The notes beneath the pieces were generated by a model. It was given only the letters and a program-made list of their open reading frames with translations, ran no database searches and had not been told where the DNA came from. From Favolaschia claudopus (lineage: Eukaryota; Basidiomycota; Agaricomycetes; Agaricales; Mycenaceae): 64,000 bases of DNA. Location: assembly GCA_037176885.1 (NCBI GenBank), contig JAWWNJ010000007.1, positions 2,914,001 to 2,978,000 on the forward strand, in the 5' to 3' direction. The stretch's first letter is position 1. The number at the start of each line of letters is the position of its first letter. Positions 1 to 9,768 of the stretch are shown here, piece after piece. A program made the position numbers and the translations under genes.

Positions 1-112
1 GGTGTGGTGGCATTTAAAAGAGTACAACAAAGGTACGTGCCACCTCTTTTGCTTCGTTCTCTTTCCTGTGCTGACACTATCTTGAGATCCTCCCAACGAG
101 ACGAAGATCGGC

Positions 113-1969
113 ATGAGCGAGGCTCACACAATGTATTCCCAGCGGGAGTTCGACAACATCTCGCGAGAATGGACTGCTGCCGACCTCGAGCAGCTTCGAG
201 CAGACTACCTGGCTGCACATCAAGACAAGGAGATTGAACCCCTGTCGGGCGTGGCGGCTGCGAGGGACGCAGCTAAGATTGCGCGGTGGTTTCAAGACGA
301 GGTAAGTTCGGTGGCAGTGGTGGCAGTCTCACAAACTGACATTTCTTTCTCTAGCTCGTCCTACTGGAGCGTCGCACGGGTGCGCGAGGCTTCGTCGTCA
401 TCGCTCCGAGTTCCGTGAGCTCGACGATCCGCGTCCACACCCTCGGCTCCGAAAACAGCATGCGGTTTTTCCCGGAGCAACTGCGAAAGGAGGCCCATGT
501 CTTCGGCAACCAGTTCTCCGTCTGGGCCTGCGCCGACGCCGCCAAGGAAGAAGCCTCGGAGGCAGAGGAGCGCGTGAAGCCGGAGGGGGCAACAGAGCTC
601 AGGAAGGAGGTTTCCAATGAGTTGACTCGGCAACTCAGTGAGTGTCATGGCTTCTGTTGGTTACGTTTTCCTTCTCACCGTTTCTGTACCAGGTGAGATC
701 ACCGGCTTCCACTACACCTCCATGCCGTACTCGACCTTCAAGGCTTCCGTTAGCGCTGCGCGTGGGATCAACGTCCGGGGGTGGCCTGATGAGGTCCAAT
801 GGGGAACCCCTTCCAACTTCAGCGGCCCCGCTACTCAGCAGGTGGGGCGTATCTGGGACCTGCTGTTTAGCGGCGTGATCCACTTCTATCACATGGGGAA
901 GGAGGAGTGGGACGACGTCAAGGCTGAGGTGGCAGAGGAGAAGAAAGAGAAGAAGGCGGCAAAGAAGTTGGCAAAGGAGGAGGGGAAGAAGGAGGAGAAG
1001 AAGACGAAGGGGGGGAAGAAGGCAGCGGGAAAGAAGAAGAAGCAGGAGGAGGAGGAGGAGGAGGAGGAGCCGCCGAAGAAGAAGAAGAAGAAGCAGGCGA
1101 GGTTCAAAGAAGTGGAGGAGGAAGAACCGGAGGCGGAGTCGACGCCCGAGCCCCCTAGCCCCAAGCCGAAGGCCAAAGGCAAGGGGAAGGGCCGGGCCAA
1201 GGGGGGTAAAGAGGCAGAGGAGGAGGAGAGTGCAGAGGAGGAGGAGGAGACCCGTCGTTCCACCAGAGGGGAGAAGCGCAAGCGGGTGCCTGAAGCCCCA
1301 GCGACGGATGACGGGGAGGATGAAGTTGCGGATGAGAGCGACGAAGCACCCCCCAAGAAGTCAAAGACCTCAGCTGCCACCCGTGCCACCGCCGCCCCCG
1401 TCAAAAAATCGAAGTCCAGCTCGTCTGCCACGTCTGCCACCGCCGCTCCCGTCAAAAAGTCCAAGTCCAGCTCTGCCACGCCTGCCACCGAGCCCAAGAA
1501 GAGAAAAGCGCCGACCAAGCCGTTGGAGGATGAGGGGGAGCGGGCTAGGAAGCGGCAGAGGGTGGAGGTCGTCATCAAGAAGCCGGCATTCAAGCACCGG
1601 CGGAAGGAGTTCCCCAGCAACTCCGTGGTTGGTGATACCAGCAGCGAGCAAGAGGATGGTGGCAATGGTGGCAAGGGCGGCGGAAACAGTGGCGGGGGCA
1701 GTACGAGCGGCCCCGTGGCTTCAGGTTCAGGGTCCGGGGGAGGGGATGGCGGTGTGGTGGTGAAGAGCCGCAAGGACATGACCCCAATGGAGAAGCAGGA
1801 TGGGAACAAGAAGATGGCGGCGGAATCCAAGGCTAGGGATGCAGCGAGAAGGGCCAAAGCTGGCAGCTCCAAGGCCCCCGCCGTCGCCAAAACCCCCCGC
1901 AAAAGCCTTGCCGAGATCGATCGTGCCGGCTCGGAGGAGTACGAGGACTCCGACTCCTCCTCCGATTAG
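113..1969 (+). CDS. Lys/Glu-rich protein of unknown function, three exons
   Basis: I do not recognise this protein. The model joins 113-301, 355-637 and 693-1969; both introns are about 54 nt with clean GT-AG ends, giving about 582 residues. Start at 113; an in-frame Met at 131 is the alternative. The first 270 residues look globular and include the stretches ARGFVVIAPSS and GRIWDLLFSGVIHFYH. After that the chain is low complexity: long runs of Glu and Lys (about 900-1300), Ala/Thr/Ser repeats with KKSKSS motifs, then a Gly/Ser stretch. The composition suggests a charged nuclear protein, but that is inference. It lies just outside the gypsy-1 nest, followed by a minisatellite. It could be cargo of another mobile element. 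Confidence 0.65.
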
Positions 1970-2184
1970 AAGACCTTCCTCCTGCTCGTTGTCTGCTGCT
2001 CCCCGCCCCTGCCTCGCCTTTTTGCTTGCTTTGAGAATCGTCCCGAGGCCGGGGGGTTTTTTTTAACTGAATTACATATATGCTGTATCACTAGTACTAC
2101 TGACGCGTGCGCAAACGGCGCAAAATAAAAAAAAATATCTTGCTGTTTTGAAATAACGTTAGAGGTCAAAATAAAAAAGAGTCC

Positions 2185-2770
2185 GTGGCAGGGATGGCAC
2201 AGGACACCTCGGAGCAAGGCCCACACCTTCCTTTTTAGGAAGTGGCAACGGTGGCAGGACGGTTTTCTGAGGGTCACCACTCACTTTCACTTCCATGGCA
2301 GTGGTGGCACAGGATACCCCAGCCCAAGGCCCACACCTTCCTTTTTAGGAAGTGGCAACGGTGGCAGGACGGTTTTCTGAGGGTCGCCACCCACTTCCAC
2401 TTACGTGGCAGGGATGGCACAGTGAAGCCCCCCATCCACCCTAAAAATGTTTCCGTGGCAGAGGTGGATGGCTTCAGCCCCATATTCCACTACAAAACAA
2501 ATACGTGGCAGGAATGGCACCACTTTCTACCCCACAAAAATATGGTGGCAGAGGTGGACGCATTCAAGCCTAAATTTCACTACAAAACAGTATTGTGGCA
2601 GGAATGGCACATTTTTTGCGTCCAAAACAATATGGTGGCAGAGGTGGATGAATACAACCCTAAATGTGACTACAGTTACTATATATGGCAGGTGTGGCTA
2701 CCAAAAGCACCCCAGGACATTGCCGTGGCAGCCCCTCCATGGCAGGTATGGCACCAAAATGGTGGCAGAC
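2185..2770. repeat. GTGGCA-rich minisatellite
   Basis: About 14 copies of a degenerate unit resembling GTGGCAGNNRTGGCAC recur every 40-60 bases. Near its left end a longer unit of about 109 bp is repeated twice (2217-2276 and 2326-2385 are almost identical). No convincing gene crosses it; the open frames here simply reflect the repeat. It ends about 80 bases before the LTR at 2848. Confidence 0.75.
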
Positions 2771-2847
2771 ACGTCCCTGGAATTGCTGCCTATAAAGAGA
2801 AATGTTTAACCTTAGTACTTTTAGTATTGTGGTGGGTAATACAGGTG

Positions 2848-3184
2848 GGAGTAGCGCTCAGGAGTATGAGTAGAAGGCGAACGCTTGTAGAAGCGTTCGC
2901 CGCTGTTGTAACCCTTCAGCCAGGGGCAATGTGACCCTTTGCAGGGGCTCAGAAGCACCGTAGCCGTGGAGCAGTTGTACGCGTGCTCAGGCAGGCAGGG
3001 GGGCGTAAGGGTTGACCTTGATACCTGTTTGAGGCTCACGATAACATGGTAGTAGTTGCAAAGATAAGATGATTGATATCAAGTGATCGCAGATCACTAA
3101 GTACATCAGAGTAAGTAAGTAAAGTAAATAAGAAATAGATTGTGGCCTCTGGCCGCGTACTACATATAATATACACATATCACA
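2848..3184 (-). repeat. Gypsy-1 LTR (3' copy)
   Basis: A 337-bp copy nearly identical to 48918-49254 (one noticed difference, A versus C, at about 2953). On the minus strand it begins TGTGATATGTG directly after a purine-rich GTGGGGGG tract, which fits a polypurine tract and a 3' LTR. It ends CTACTCC. The bases outside are GGCAC and CACCT, so there is no target duplication around this copy alone. Confidence 0.8.
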
Positions 3185-3214
3185 GTGCCCCCCACGCGGG
3201 ACGAGGCCTCATCG

Positions 3215-6200
3215 TCATTCCATTCGCGGTCCCATGCGATCGTCGTCCTCATCACCCCAACCTTCCGGAATCTCTCCGTCCTCCATGTCCTCCTCCAGCC
3301 AAGGCGGTGCATTCGCTGAAAGCATGCCCGACAGCCAAGACGTGCCCGCAGCTCTCGACGTAGTTGCCCCCGACGCCGGCGTCGCAGTGGAGGGGCCTTC
3401 CTCCTTATCCTGCGTCGTTGCTACGCGTGCCCTCTTGGAGGGACGCGCATTCGCCAGCCCCAGCGCCTCACGCTCTTCCATTTCATGCTTGAAGACCTTA
3501 TTCGCCTGAATGGTCTTCCCCGCCCTATTGCCTCGTCTTGTCTTTTTGTAGGCAATAACAATGGGCGGTGGCGGAAGGGGCGCTGGCGAAGGTGAGCGTT
3601 TGCGTTTGCGAGACTTGCTCTTCGGCGTCGTCCCCAAGCGCTCTATTAATTGAACCCCCATCCGCGTAGTCAGACTTGGAGGAGCTGACGGACGGTGGGG
3701 ACGAGCAGCCTTCCCAATTCGATGGGCTAAAGGGATCGGAGGCGGCGACTGCAAGCGACTTTCGAGGGGCAAGCGGGATGGGCCGGCAACGGGCGGAAGC
3801 GCTATAGGCGCAGAAGGCGGCGGTGCCGGCGGTGCAGAAGATGGTGGCGCTGGCGGCGCAGAGGGCGGTTGTGATGGCAGTGCAGAGGGCGGTCGTACTG
3901 GCGGTGCAGAGGACGTAGCTGCCGTCTGAGAGGAACTAGAGGGCACCGTTGTTGACGGGAGCTGGACGGAAACCGCAGGCGGATCTACGCGGGCGAGAGG
4001 AGGCGCCGCTTGAGCTGGAGGCGCGGATGCGAGGGGCCCGGAAGGAGCGGGCGCTCTGAAAGTGAAGGGCGTTGAAGGCGGATGCGACGAGAGCGACCGC
4101 GGACCGGTTGGAGGCGTCCAAGTTGATGCCGCGGGAGTCCATGTGCTGGACGGCGAGGCGGGGATCGTTGGCGGCTCCGGAAGCGCAGCCTGTGCAGGCG
4201 CGACGTTCCTTACAGGAGCTCCCTGCGCTGGTTCCTCGTCAAACGTCTGCAACGTCCAGATATCCTGCGTGTACTGAGCGGCGTCGCTAAACTCCGCGTC
4301 CTCACCCTGGTGAAATGCTATTTCCGCATAGGGGAAAACGAAAGGTATGACGCCGCGGGCTCTGACTGCTTCGTCGACCGTTGCGAAACGCACCCATATA
4401 GCACCTCGAGCTCGCATGATCGCCAGGGGCGCTGCTCGCGCTCGGAAGAACTCATCGTTGAAGCGCTGCTGGAATTGGAGCGCGCTGAGTTCCGAGCCCG
4501 TACTCGTCACGGTGAGGACGTTCGTCGGGGGAATCCTTTCGCTTTCATCCTCGTCGTCCACATCCATTGCATCCTCCGCCTCACTATCGTCTTCCTCCTC
4601 GTCCTCCTCCGTCGACCTCGACGCCTTCCCCTTTCCCTTGGTGGCGGCGGAACGGAGAGGCAGCTCACTCGCTTTTGGTGTCCGAGCCTTCCTCCCTTGG
4701 TCGCCTTTAGCTGGCTCCATCTTCTCGTACACCCAGACGGAAGCCTTCTGAGGGAAGCTGCGGTCGTTGTCGAGGATGAGGTAGGGGTAGCGAGGGGCCG
4801 GGGCGCCAAAGCGTGCAAAGTCTACGACGCCGGGAGGGGGAATGTAGCTGCCAATGAACAAACGGCGCTTCAACACACGGTCGTAGAGGACCTTCTTCCC
4901 CGTCGTCTTATGACCGCTCCCTCGGCGAATGAAGGCCTTGGATCCATCCGGCGCTGGCCCCAGCTGGTACTTCTCCCATCCTTTACCCTTGGCGCTTTGG
5001 ATTGGCGGAGGTACGATGTATGGAATCCGGTCGGGGGCGATCACTCGCGTCTCAGGCTCCTGAGCTGCGTAGGAACTCGCGCTCGGGGCCTGTTTGCTCG
5101 ACGCGTGTGATAGCGGAGTCGACGCTGTGACCGGAGTAGCTGCAGGCGGAATGCGGACGGCGGACGCCAAGGGAGCGGAGGGCGAGGCCGTAGCGACGGG
5201 CGCTCTTATAGCGGTGTTAGACTCGTGCGGCGGCGGATTCGGTTCGCGCACGGGAGAACGGGAGACCAGCGAGAAGAGATTGAAGCGAAGCACCGTTTCC
5301 GCTAGCTCTCCATCCGACACCGTTGTCTGGTGGATCGGAAGCTCCTGTAGGAGGAGCGAGGAGGAGCGAGCCTCGGCGGCGCCGTCTCTCTGCTGATGCA
5401 CGCCCATCCCTTCCTCGCTACGGGAACCCAAGTTCTGCAAATTCGACTCACGCGCTATCATCTGATACGGGTTCTCGTACAGTAGACGCGCGAGGTTGGT
5501 TCCTTCAACGAAGTCGGTGAAGACGCGGGTGTTGGTATCGATTATTCCTCGGTGAACCGCATCCCGAGGGTACTCGTGCGCGATAAAACACGGTATTCCC
5601 GCGTACATGTAGTTGAGGACGGCGGGTTCCCCTAACCCGTTAACCCATAGGCCTATGAAGCGGTCGTCGGCGAGGGGCATATCCGCGTTCCGGAGATCGT
5701 TCATGGTGAGAGGCTGCAGACACCTCCGCGCCTCCACCATGGTGATCCAAGCCTCCATCTCGCGCAAACCCCTTTGGACGGCCACCCCTTCATCCACGGC
5801 ATCCTGCCAGCTGTGCACACTCGACAACATCGAGACTTGCAGCGTTGAGGCGTATCGCGGGCGACTAGCCCAGGTGCCGGAGTTCAGCGCGAAACGCGGG
5901 CGCAGAGTCTCGATCCGAACGGCGAGAGCGCTCTGAAGAGCGCTCAATCTCCGTAGGAAATCGGTCGAGAACTCGCCGCGCCGGGCGTCCGTCGGGTTCA
6001 CTATCCAGCCTTCCGACAGAGGCTGGTAAGCGACGTAAGCAGGGTCGTTGGTCCAGACGAGGGCTTGATGCCGCATGAACGGCCAGTGGGAAAGCGCCGA
6101 CACCCAGTATTGCGGAGTGTAGAGACAATCGAAACGGCCCAAATGACCGTCGTAGCGTCGGTCCTCCAATATTCGCGGGGCCTGAGCGATGAAGCCAGGA

Positions 6201-6475
6201 CGGCGTTCTCCCGGGAGGAACGGTAGCTGCGTCGAGTTGGGAGACCATAGTTCGAAGACTCGGTTCTCGAGTCTTACGATGCGAGAGGTGACCCGGGGTA
6301 GTTGGCGGAGCTCGAAGGTCATCGACGTGTCGTAGGTGGCGAGGAAGTAGTAACCTGCCGCGCAATTCTGACGCGCGGAGGTATAGCGAGGGGTCAAGGA
6401 GGAGCTTTTCGTAGGGTCCATGGGTGAGTTCGCAGAGTAAGTAGGACACTCAAGGGCTGCGTCAGACGCGCTCAC
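3215..6475 (-). CDS. Extra 1086-aa ORF between integrase and 3' LTR of gypsy-1
   Basis: An uninterrupted 1086-codon frame that starts about 470 bases after the chromodomain stop and ends about 30 bases before the 3' LTR. Its position makes it part of gypsy-1. The first 370 residues look globular, with many Trp, Tyr and Arg and the segment FIGLWVNGLGEPAVLNY. Next come a Pro/Ala/Ser-rich linker, a second folded-looking segment around YLILDNDRSFPQKASVWVY, an acidic run, another Pro-rich stretch, and a basic C terminus with likely nuclear localisation signals such as KSKSRKRKRS. I recognise no catalytic motif. It is not an envelope protein by any feature I can see: there is no signal peptide and no membrane segment. 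The intact frame is notable because Gag and Pol of the same element are broken. Confidence 0.7.
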   Translation of the reverse strand: MSASDAALECPTYSANSPMDPTKSSSLTPRYTSARQNCAAGYYFLATYDTSMTFELRQLPRVTSRIVRLENRVFELWSPNSTQLPFLPGERRPGFIAQAPRILEDRRYDGHLGRFDCLYTPQYWVSALSHWPFMRHQALVWTNDPAYVAYQPLSEGWIVNPTDARRGEFSTDFLRRLSALQSALAVRIETLRPRFALNSGTWASRPRYASTLQVSMLSSVHSWQDAVDEGVAVQRGLREMEAWITMVEARRCLQPLTMNDLRNADMPLADDRFIGLWVNGLGEPAVLNYMYAGIPCFIAHEYPRDAVHRGIIDTNTRVFTDFVEGTNLARLLYENPYQMIARESNLQNLGSRSEEGMGVHQQRDGAAEARSSSLLLQELPIHQTTVSDGELAETVLRFNLFSLVSRSPVREPNPPPHESNTAIRAPVATASPSAPLASAVRIPPAATPVTASTPLSHASSKQAPSASSYAAQEPETRVIAPDRIPYIVPPPIQSAKGKGWEKYQLGPAPDGSKAFIRRGSGHKTTGKKVLYDRVLKRRLFIGSYIPPPGVVDFARFGAPAPRYPYLILDNDRSFPQKASVWVYEKMEPAKGDQGRKARTPKASELPLRSAATKGKGKASRSTEEDEEEDDSEAEDAMDVDDEDESERIPPTNVLTVTSTGSELSALQFQQRFNDEFFRARAAPLAIMRARGAIWVRFATVDEAVRARGVIPFVFPYAEIAFHQGEDAEFSDAAQYTQDIWTLQTFDEEPAQGAPVRNVAPAQAALPEPPTIPASPSSTWTPAASTWTPPTGPRSLSSHPPSTPFTFRAPAPSGPLASAPPAQAAPPLARVDPPAVSVQLPSTTVPSSSSQTAATSSAPPVRPPSALPSQPPSAPPAPPSSAPPAPPPSAPIALPPVAGPSRLPLESRLQSPPPIPLAHRIGKAARPHRPSAPPSLTTRMGVQLIERLGTTPKSKSRKRKRSPSPAPLPPPPIVIAYKKTRRGNRAGKTIQANKVFKHEMEEREALGLANARPSKRARVATTQDKEEGPSTATPASGATTSRAAGTSWLSGMLSANAPPWLEEDMEDGEIPEGWGDEDDDRMGPRME

Positions 6476-6945
6476 TTGGTCGAGGTAGAAGGAGAGAGTG
6501 TCAAGTCAAAAAATTACGCGAAGATCTTCCCACAAAAGTGCACGGGTACGACACGGTCACGTGAGAACTAACTAATACGCTTTCGTGTACGCTATCTCGC
6601 TTTCGGCACCATCTTTCGTGTAAGTAGCGCGCCAGTGGGAACGGGGGGAACGGAAGGAACAGCGAGTAGCCGCTCCTTCCTAAAATCTCAGCAGTCAGGG
6701 ATTTCTCCGAGAGTGCGTCCTAGATTTCCGACAAGTCGCGTTCGCTCCGCTAGGAGCCGCGTCCCATGGGCGCTCAGGTACTAAGCGCCGCTTATCCGCG
6801 AAGACAAGAGTTAGCGCCGACCAGCTGCAGCCTTCAGGACTGTACAGACTTCCGGAGAGGTTTTCGCGACTCGTGAGTCTCAGCAATTCTGTCTCCAGAG
6901 GTGCGTCATCGACTCTTTTCCAGCACTCCTTCCGAGGACACTGAT
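6476..6945 (-). other. Spacer between chromodomain ORF and extra ORF
   Basis: About 470 bases of gypsy-1 interior. An 84-codon minus frame at 6695-6949 has no recognisable motif. I see no promoter or repeat that I can defend. Confidence 0.4.
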
Positions 6946-7411
6946 TCACCGCAAATGATGCAGGCTTAGGTATTCTCGTTTGAGGGCGGGAGCATTACGC
7001 AGGTCGCCTTCGGAGACCCAAGAGTCATCCGCAGGCCCATAGCCTTGCCATCGCACTCGGAACATGCGTTGATTCCCTTTCTTCTTCGGCTTGACCGTAT
7101 GCCCGAGAATGGCCTCGACCACATACTCCTCCGAGGCGGCTAGGTAATCCCGCGTCTCAGGGAGCTTCGTGCGATTCCCAAACTCCGCCTTGGATGAATG
7201 GTACTTGCGTAGGTGCTCCAAGTTGAGGACGGGATGCATGGGGTAGTTGCTGGGTAGACGCAGTCGATAGACTACGGGGTTAACCTTTTCCAGCACCTCA
7301 AACGGCCCCATCGTCCGCTGAATCAACTTCCTCCCCGTGCCTTGAACGTCGACTAGTTCTAGGGAATGAGGGTTGACCAGTACAAGGTCACCTTCCTCAA
7401 TCTCTTCTACC
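6946..7411 (-). pseudogene. Gypsy-1 integrase C-terminus with chromodomain
   Basis: This is the 3' end of the gypsy-1 pol gene, cut off from the rest by the KDZ element at 7412. It begins at codons Val-Glu-Glu, followed by EEGDLVLVNPHSL and GPFEVLEKVNPVVYRLRLP (the GPF/Y region of gypsy integrases). A chromodomain follows: EEYVVEAILGHTV then FRVRWQGYGPADDSWVSEGDL, with the usual aromatic residues. Chromodomains steer integration toward marked chromatin. The upstream portion of the same gene stops at 31625, and both broken ends carry the octamer CTTCTACC (plus strand), so they were once continuous. The open frame continues to 7491 only by reading into the KDZ terminal repeat. Confidence 0.9.
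7404..7411. repeat. Target-site duplication of the 24-kb KDZ element (left)
   Basis: CTTCTACC, repeated at 31617-31624. An 8-bp duplication is the size expected for Zisupton/KDZ elements. Deleting one copy plus the insert rejoins the gypsy-1 integrase in frame. Confidence 0.9.
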
Positions 7412-7523
7412 ACCAATGGCTGTTCCCAAAATGCATTGTACCCTGCCATGGCAGGGGGGTACATTGCTTTAAAGGTACCTCTGGGCAGCACAGCCAGCGG
7501 TTCCTTTAATGCAATGTACCCCG
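7412..7523 (+). repeat. Left terminal inverted repeat, outer KDZ element
   Basis: About 110 bp matching the reverse complement of 31504-31616 with a one-base length offset over the first 57 bases. Shared blocks include GTACCC near base 28, GCTTTAAAGGTAC, TCTGGG and CCTTTAATGCA. Within the repeat, bases 7459-7480 and 7499-7520 form an imperfect 22-bp palindrome with a loop of about 18 bases. Confidence 0.88.
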
Positions 7524-7691
7524 CCGGGGTGCCGCCCCCTCCCGGCGCACTGTATTGATGAAAACAACAGCTTTCTATCCGCCTTTTCTTGCCTTTGATT
7601 CACCTTTGATCCAATCGCTTTTCCGCGCCCGGCATCATCGCGGCATCAGTGACCTCGGCCCAAAACGGCGCATTGTTTGTATTCAAAGCCT

Positions 7692-9221
7692 TTACACATC
7701 ATCCCCCTCATCCTCAACGCCCTCCAGCCTCGCCTCCTCCTCTTCCACGCCCAATTCATCCCCCAAATTCACATCCACAAGCACTATACCGTCCACCGAT
7801 GCCTCAGCTGCTCCGCCGCTGCGTAGATACGCGTCTGCCTTAGCGAGGATCGGGCGCCACCGTTTTTCCAAATCCGCGCAGCGCGCACACTCGGTAGCCG
7901 CTTGCTCCGCAGCGTACGCTCGGCGGCCCTCCGTCAGCTCCTCCGTAGCTCCGGGCCACTCTCCCGCAGCGAGACTGTCCCATTTTCCGGCTGCAGTCTG
8001 CCCGTACGCAATGGTACGGCGCATTTCCTCACGCAGCAACCGGACTTCCTCCTCGTACCGGGTACACCGCGCGCGTGCTTTGCACCACTCCACTCGTAGT
8101 GCTGTTAAAATGTTTATCAGAGCCTGTATCATTCGCTGTAAAATAAAATTCTTACCTTCCTCCAAACGGTCATCTGTTTCCACCTCACCTGCGCTCGTCG
8201 TATACCATATCCAGGACAGGGTATGGGACCCCTCTCCCCTCGCGACGCCCGCCGCCCGCTCGATTCCACCCTCGATGATCGCGCCGCCGATTTCAGCCCA
8301 ATGCTCGTTTTGAGCTTTCTCCTCCGCCGTCAGCGCTCTCTCATTCAACGCCCTCACATCATCATCTGCCAATACCCGCAGCTTCTCCTCCCAGGCCCCA
8401 TGCCCGCGAAGAGCCAGATGTGCCACCCGCGCGTACCGGTAGCGGAGTTTGGCGCTATGGATCCGCACGTTGATCTGCCTCAGAATTCCTTGGCCCCTCG
8501 TCAGCAGTGCTTGACCCGTGTAGTGGCGTAACTTGTAGCGATTCGTCATCGTACGCGTCCGAAGTCCTTTCCTCACCCCCTCCAAAGCCTCAATTGCCTC
8601 GCCTTCCCGCATACGACCCTCAATCTCAGGTAGGCCCACAGCACAAGCGCCGGCACGCAAGCGCTTGTCCTCAATTTCAGACGGCATAAACAGCCATGTC
8701 GCTTCTGGCAGCTCGTCTGCAATGCCATCGAAGCTCGCCCGCTGCCCATCCGAGAGAACGCCGCGAACGGACGGCATATAAATCCGCTGTATCTCGCGGA
8801 ACTTCTTGATGCGCCTACGAAGAACCGTACACCGCTTTGTAAAGTCAAGCTTCTGTGTTGGGGTCGGGTCTTTGGCGGCGTGGACGTCAACGGTAAGTTT
8901 TCGCCTGCAAACGGTCAGCGTCACCATCATCACACGAAGCCCGCAAAACGTACTGCACTTCCTCAATCCCCAACCCCGTCGAAACAAAACTCCCTGGGGT
9001 GTGCTCTCGCTCGACCTCGGCGCCGCCTCCGGTGCTCATGAACTCTTCCGTAGCGATTTGGAGCTGAATATCTCGAAGTGTTTTCTCTACGAACGGCGTC
9101 AGCGAATCCCTCAAAGATTCAGAAACAGGCAATCAATCCCACCTTCGTCCTTGGTTTCAAACGGAGAGTCTTCAGCCGTTGTATGCTGCTTTGACTCCCA
9201 TCTTGCGACCCACTCCTCCCA
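7692..9221 (-). pseudogene. KDZ transposase, C-terminal part (outer element)
   Basis: The C-terminal third of the outer element's transposase. It starts with the codons for WEEWVARWE at the edge of the inner element and continues through spliced exons into a long frame, 8987-7692. Recognisable family features are the helical region after TKRCTVLRRRIKKFREIQR, LRHYTGQALLTRGQGILRQ, SWIWY, and RVEWCKARARCTRYEEEVRLL, followed by an acidic tail. The same order of motifs occurs in the inner element's transposase (SWIWTM, RIEWTKARARSRRWAEEVLLL). The N-terminal and catalytic parts are at 21521-23462. It ends about 170 bp from the left terminal repeat. Confidence 0.82.
9213..9221. repeat. Target-site duplication of the inner KDZ element (left)
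   Basis: CTCCTCCCA, repeated at 21521-21529. On the minus strand this is the Trp-Glu-Glu codons of the outer transposase, present at both broken ends. Eight or nine bases; one may be chance identity. Confidence 0.88.
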
Positions 9222-9295
9222 ACCCATATAGTTGAATCTTTACAAAATATACTTGGCCCACCCAAACGTCTTTTGCAAAAACATCTGAACCTTCC
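9222..9295 (+). repeat. Left terminal inverted repeat, inner KDZ element
   Basis: Starts ACCCATATAGTTG and contains ACTTGG, ACCCAAACGTC and TTTTGCAAAAA. It aligns with the reverse complement of 21446-21520 over about 70 bases. Confidence 0.85.
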
Positions 9296-9768
9296 CAGCC
9301 ATCACTCACCTAAGGGTATGTAAGCGTATGGCACACCGGCATGGGTTGATGGGCCTTGAAAACTTTGATGTTGATGGCAAATGATGCCCTGATGGCGTCG
9401 GCGCCGCCAAAATCAGTCCGTTGCCCTCGGACTTTGTTGTTTGACGCTCGGAAATGCCTTCCGAGCGGATTGACGGCATCAAATCAAGAAAACATATCAT
9501 CAGCACAAAATGATGGGCCTCTTTTTCACTTCCCCCCACGCGGCTGGGCCGTTTACACGCAAGAAAAGCAAGATATACTGTATATACACCCCCTCCTCGC
9601 CTCCTCGCCGCCTCCTCGACCTATTTTCGCTTCAAAAGCCCTCCTCACGGGCTGGCGCTGGCGCTGGCGCTCCCGCTTCCTTCCTTCGGCCCTCCGGCGC
9701 TTCCTTCGCTCCGCCTTGGGGGGTGCAGTTAACATGGTACGTCGCAGTGAGCATAGGGTCGAATAGAA
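9296..9768. other. Subterminal region of inner KDZ element
   Basis: No convincing separate gene. A short palindromic tract around 9410-9470 (CCGTTGCCCTCGG, then CGGAAATGCCTTCCG) may be subterminal binding sequence. A minus frame at 9553-9735 rich in Arg/Glu could be a last exon of the D-type gene upstream. Confidence 0.4.

Noticed and set aside
889..1902. 337-codon minus-strand frame
   Set aside because: It is the antisense of the Lys/Glu-rich exon of the plus-strand gene; its Ser/Phe/Pro repeats simply mirror that sequence.
2185..2770. CRISPR-like array of repeats
   Set aside because: Units are degenerate, spacing is uneven, there are no unique spacers of constant length, and the sequence is eukaryotic.
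2242..2934. 230-codon plus-strand frame across the minisatellite
   Set aside because: The frame is open only because the repeat unit lacks stops; no start context, introns or conserved motif support a gene.
4310..5110. Plus-strand 266-codon frame
   Set aside because: Antisense of the 1086-codon gypsy-1 ORF; composition mirrors that ORF.
7441..7525. Independent short hairpin MITEs beside the two broken gypsy ends
   Set aside because: The hairpins at 7.46 and 31.5 kb are in inverted orientation and belong to longer ~110-bp repeats adjacent to an 8-bp duplication, so they are the ends of one large element.
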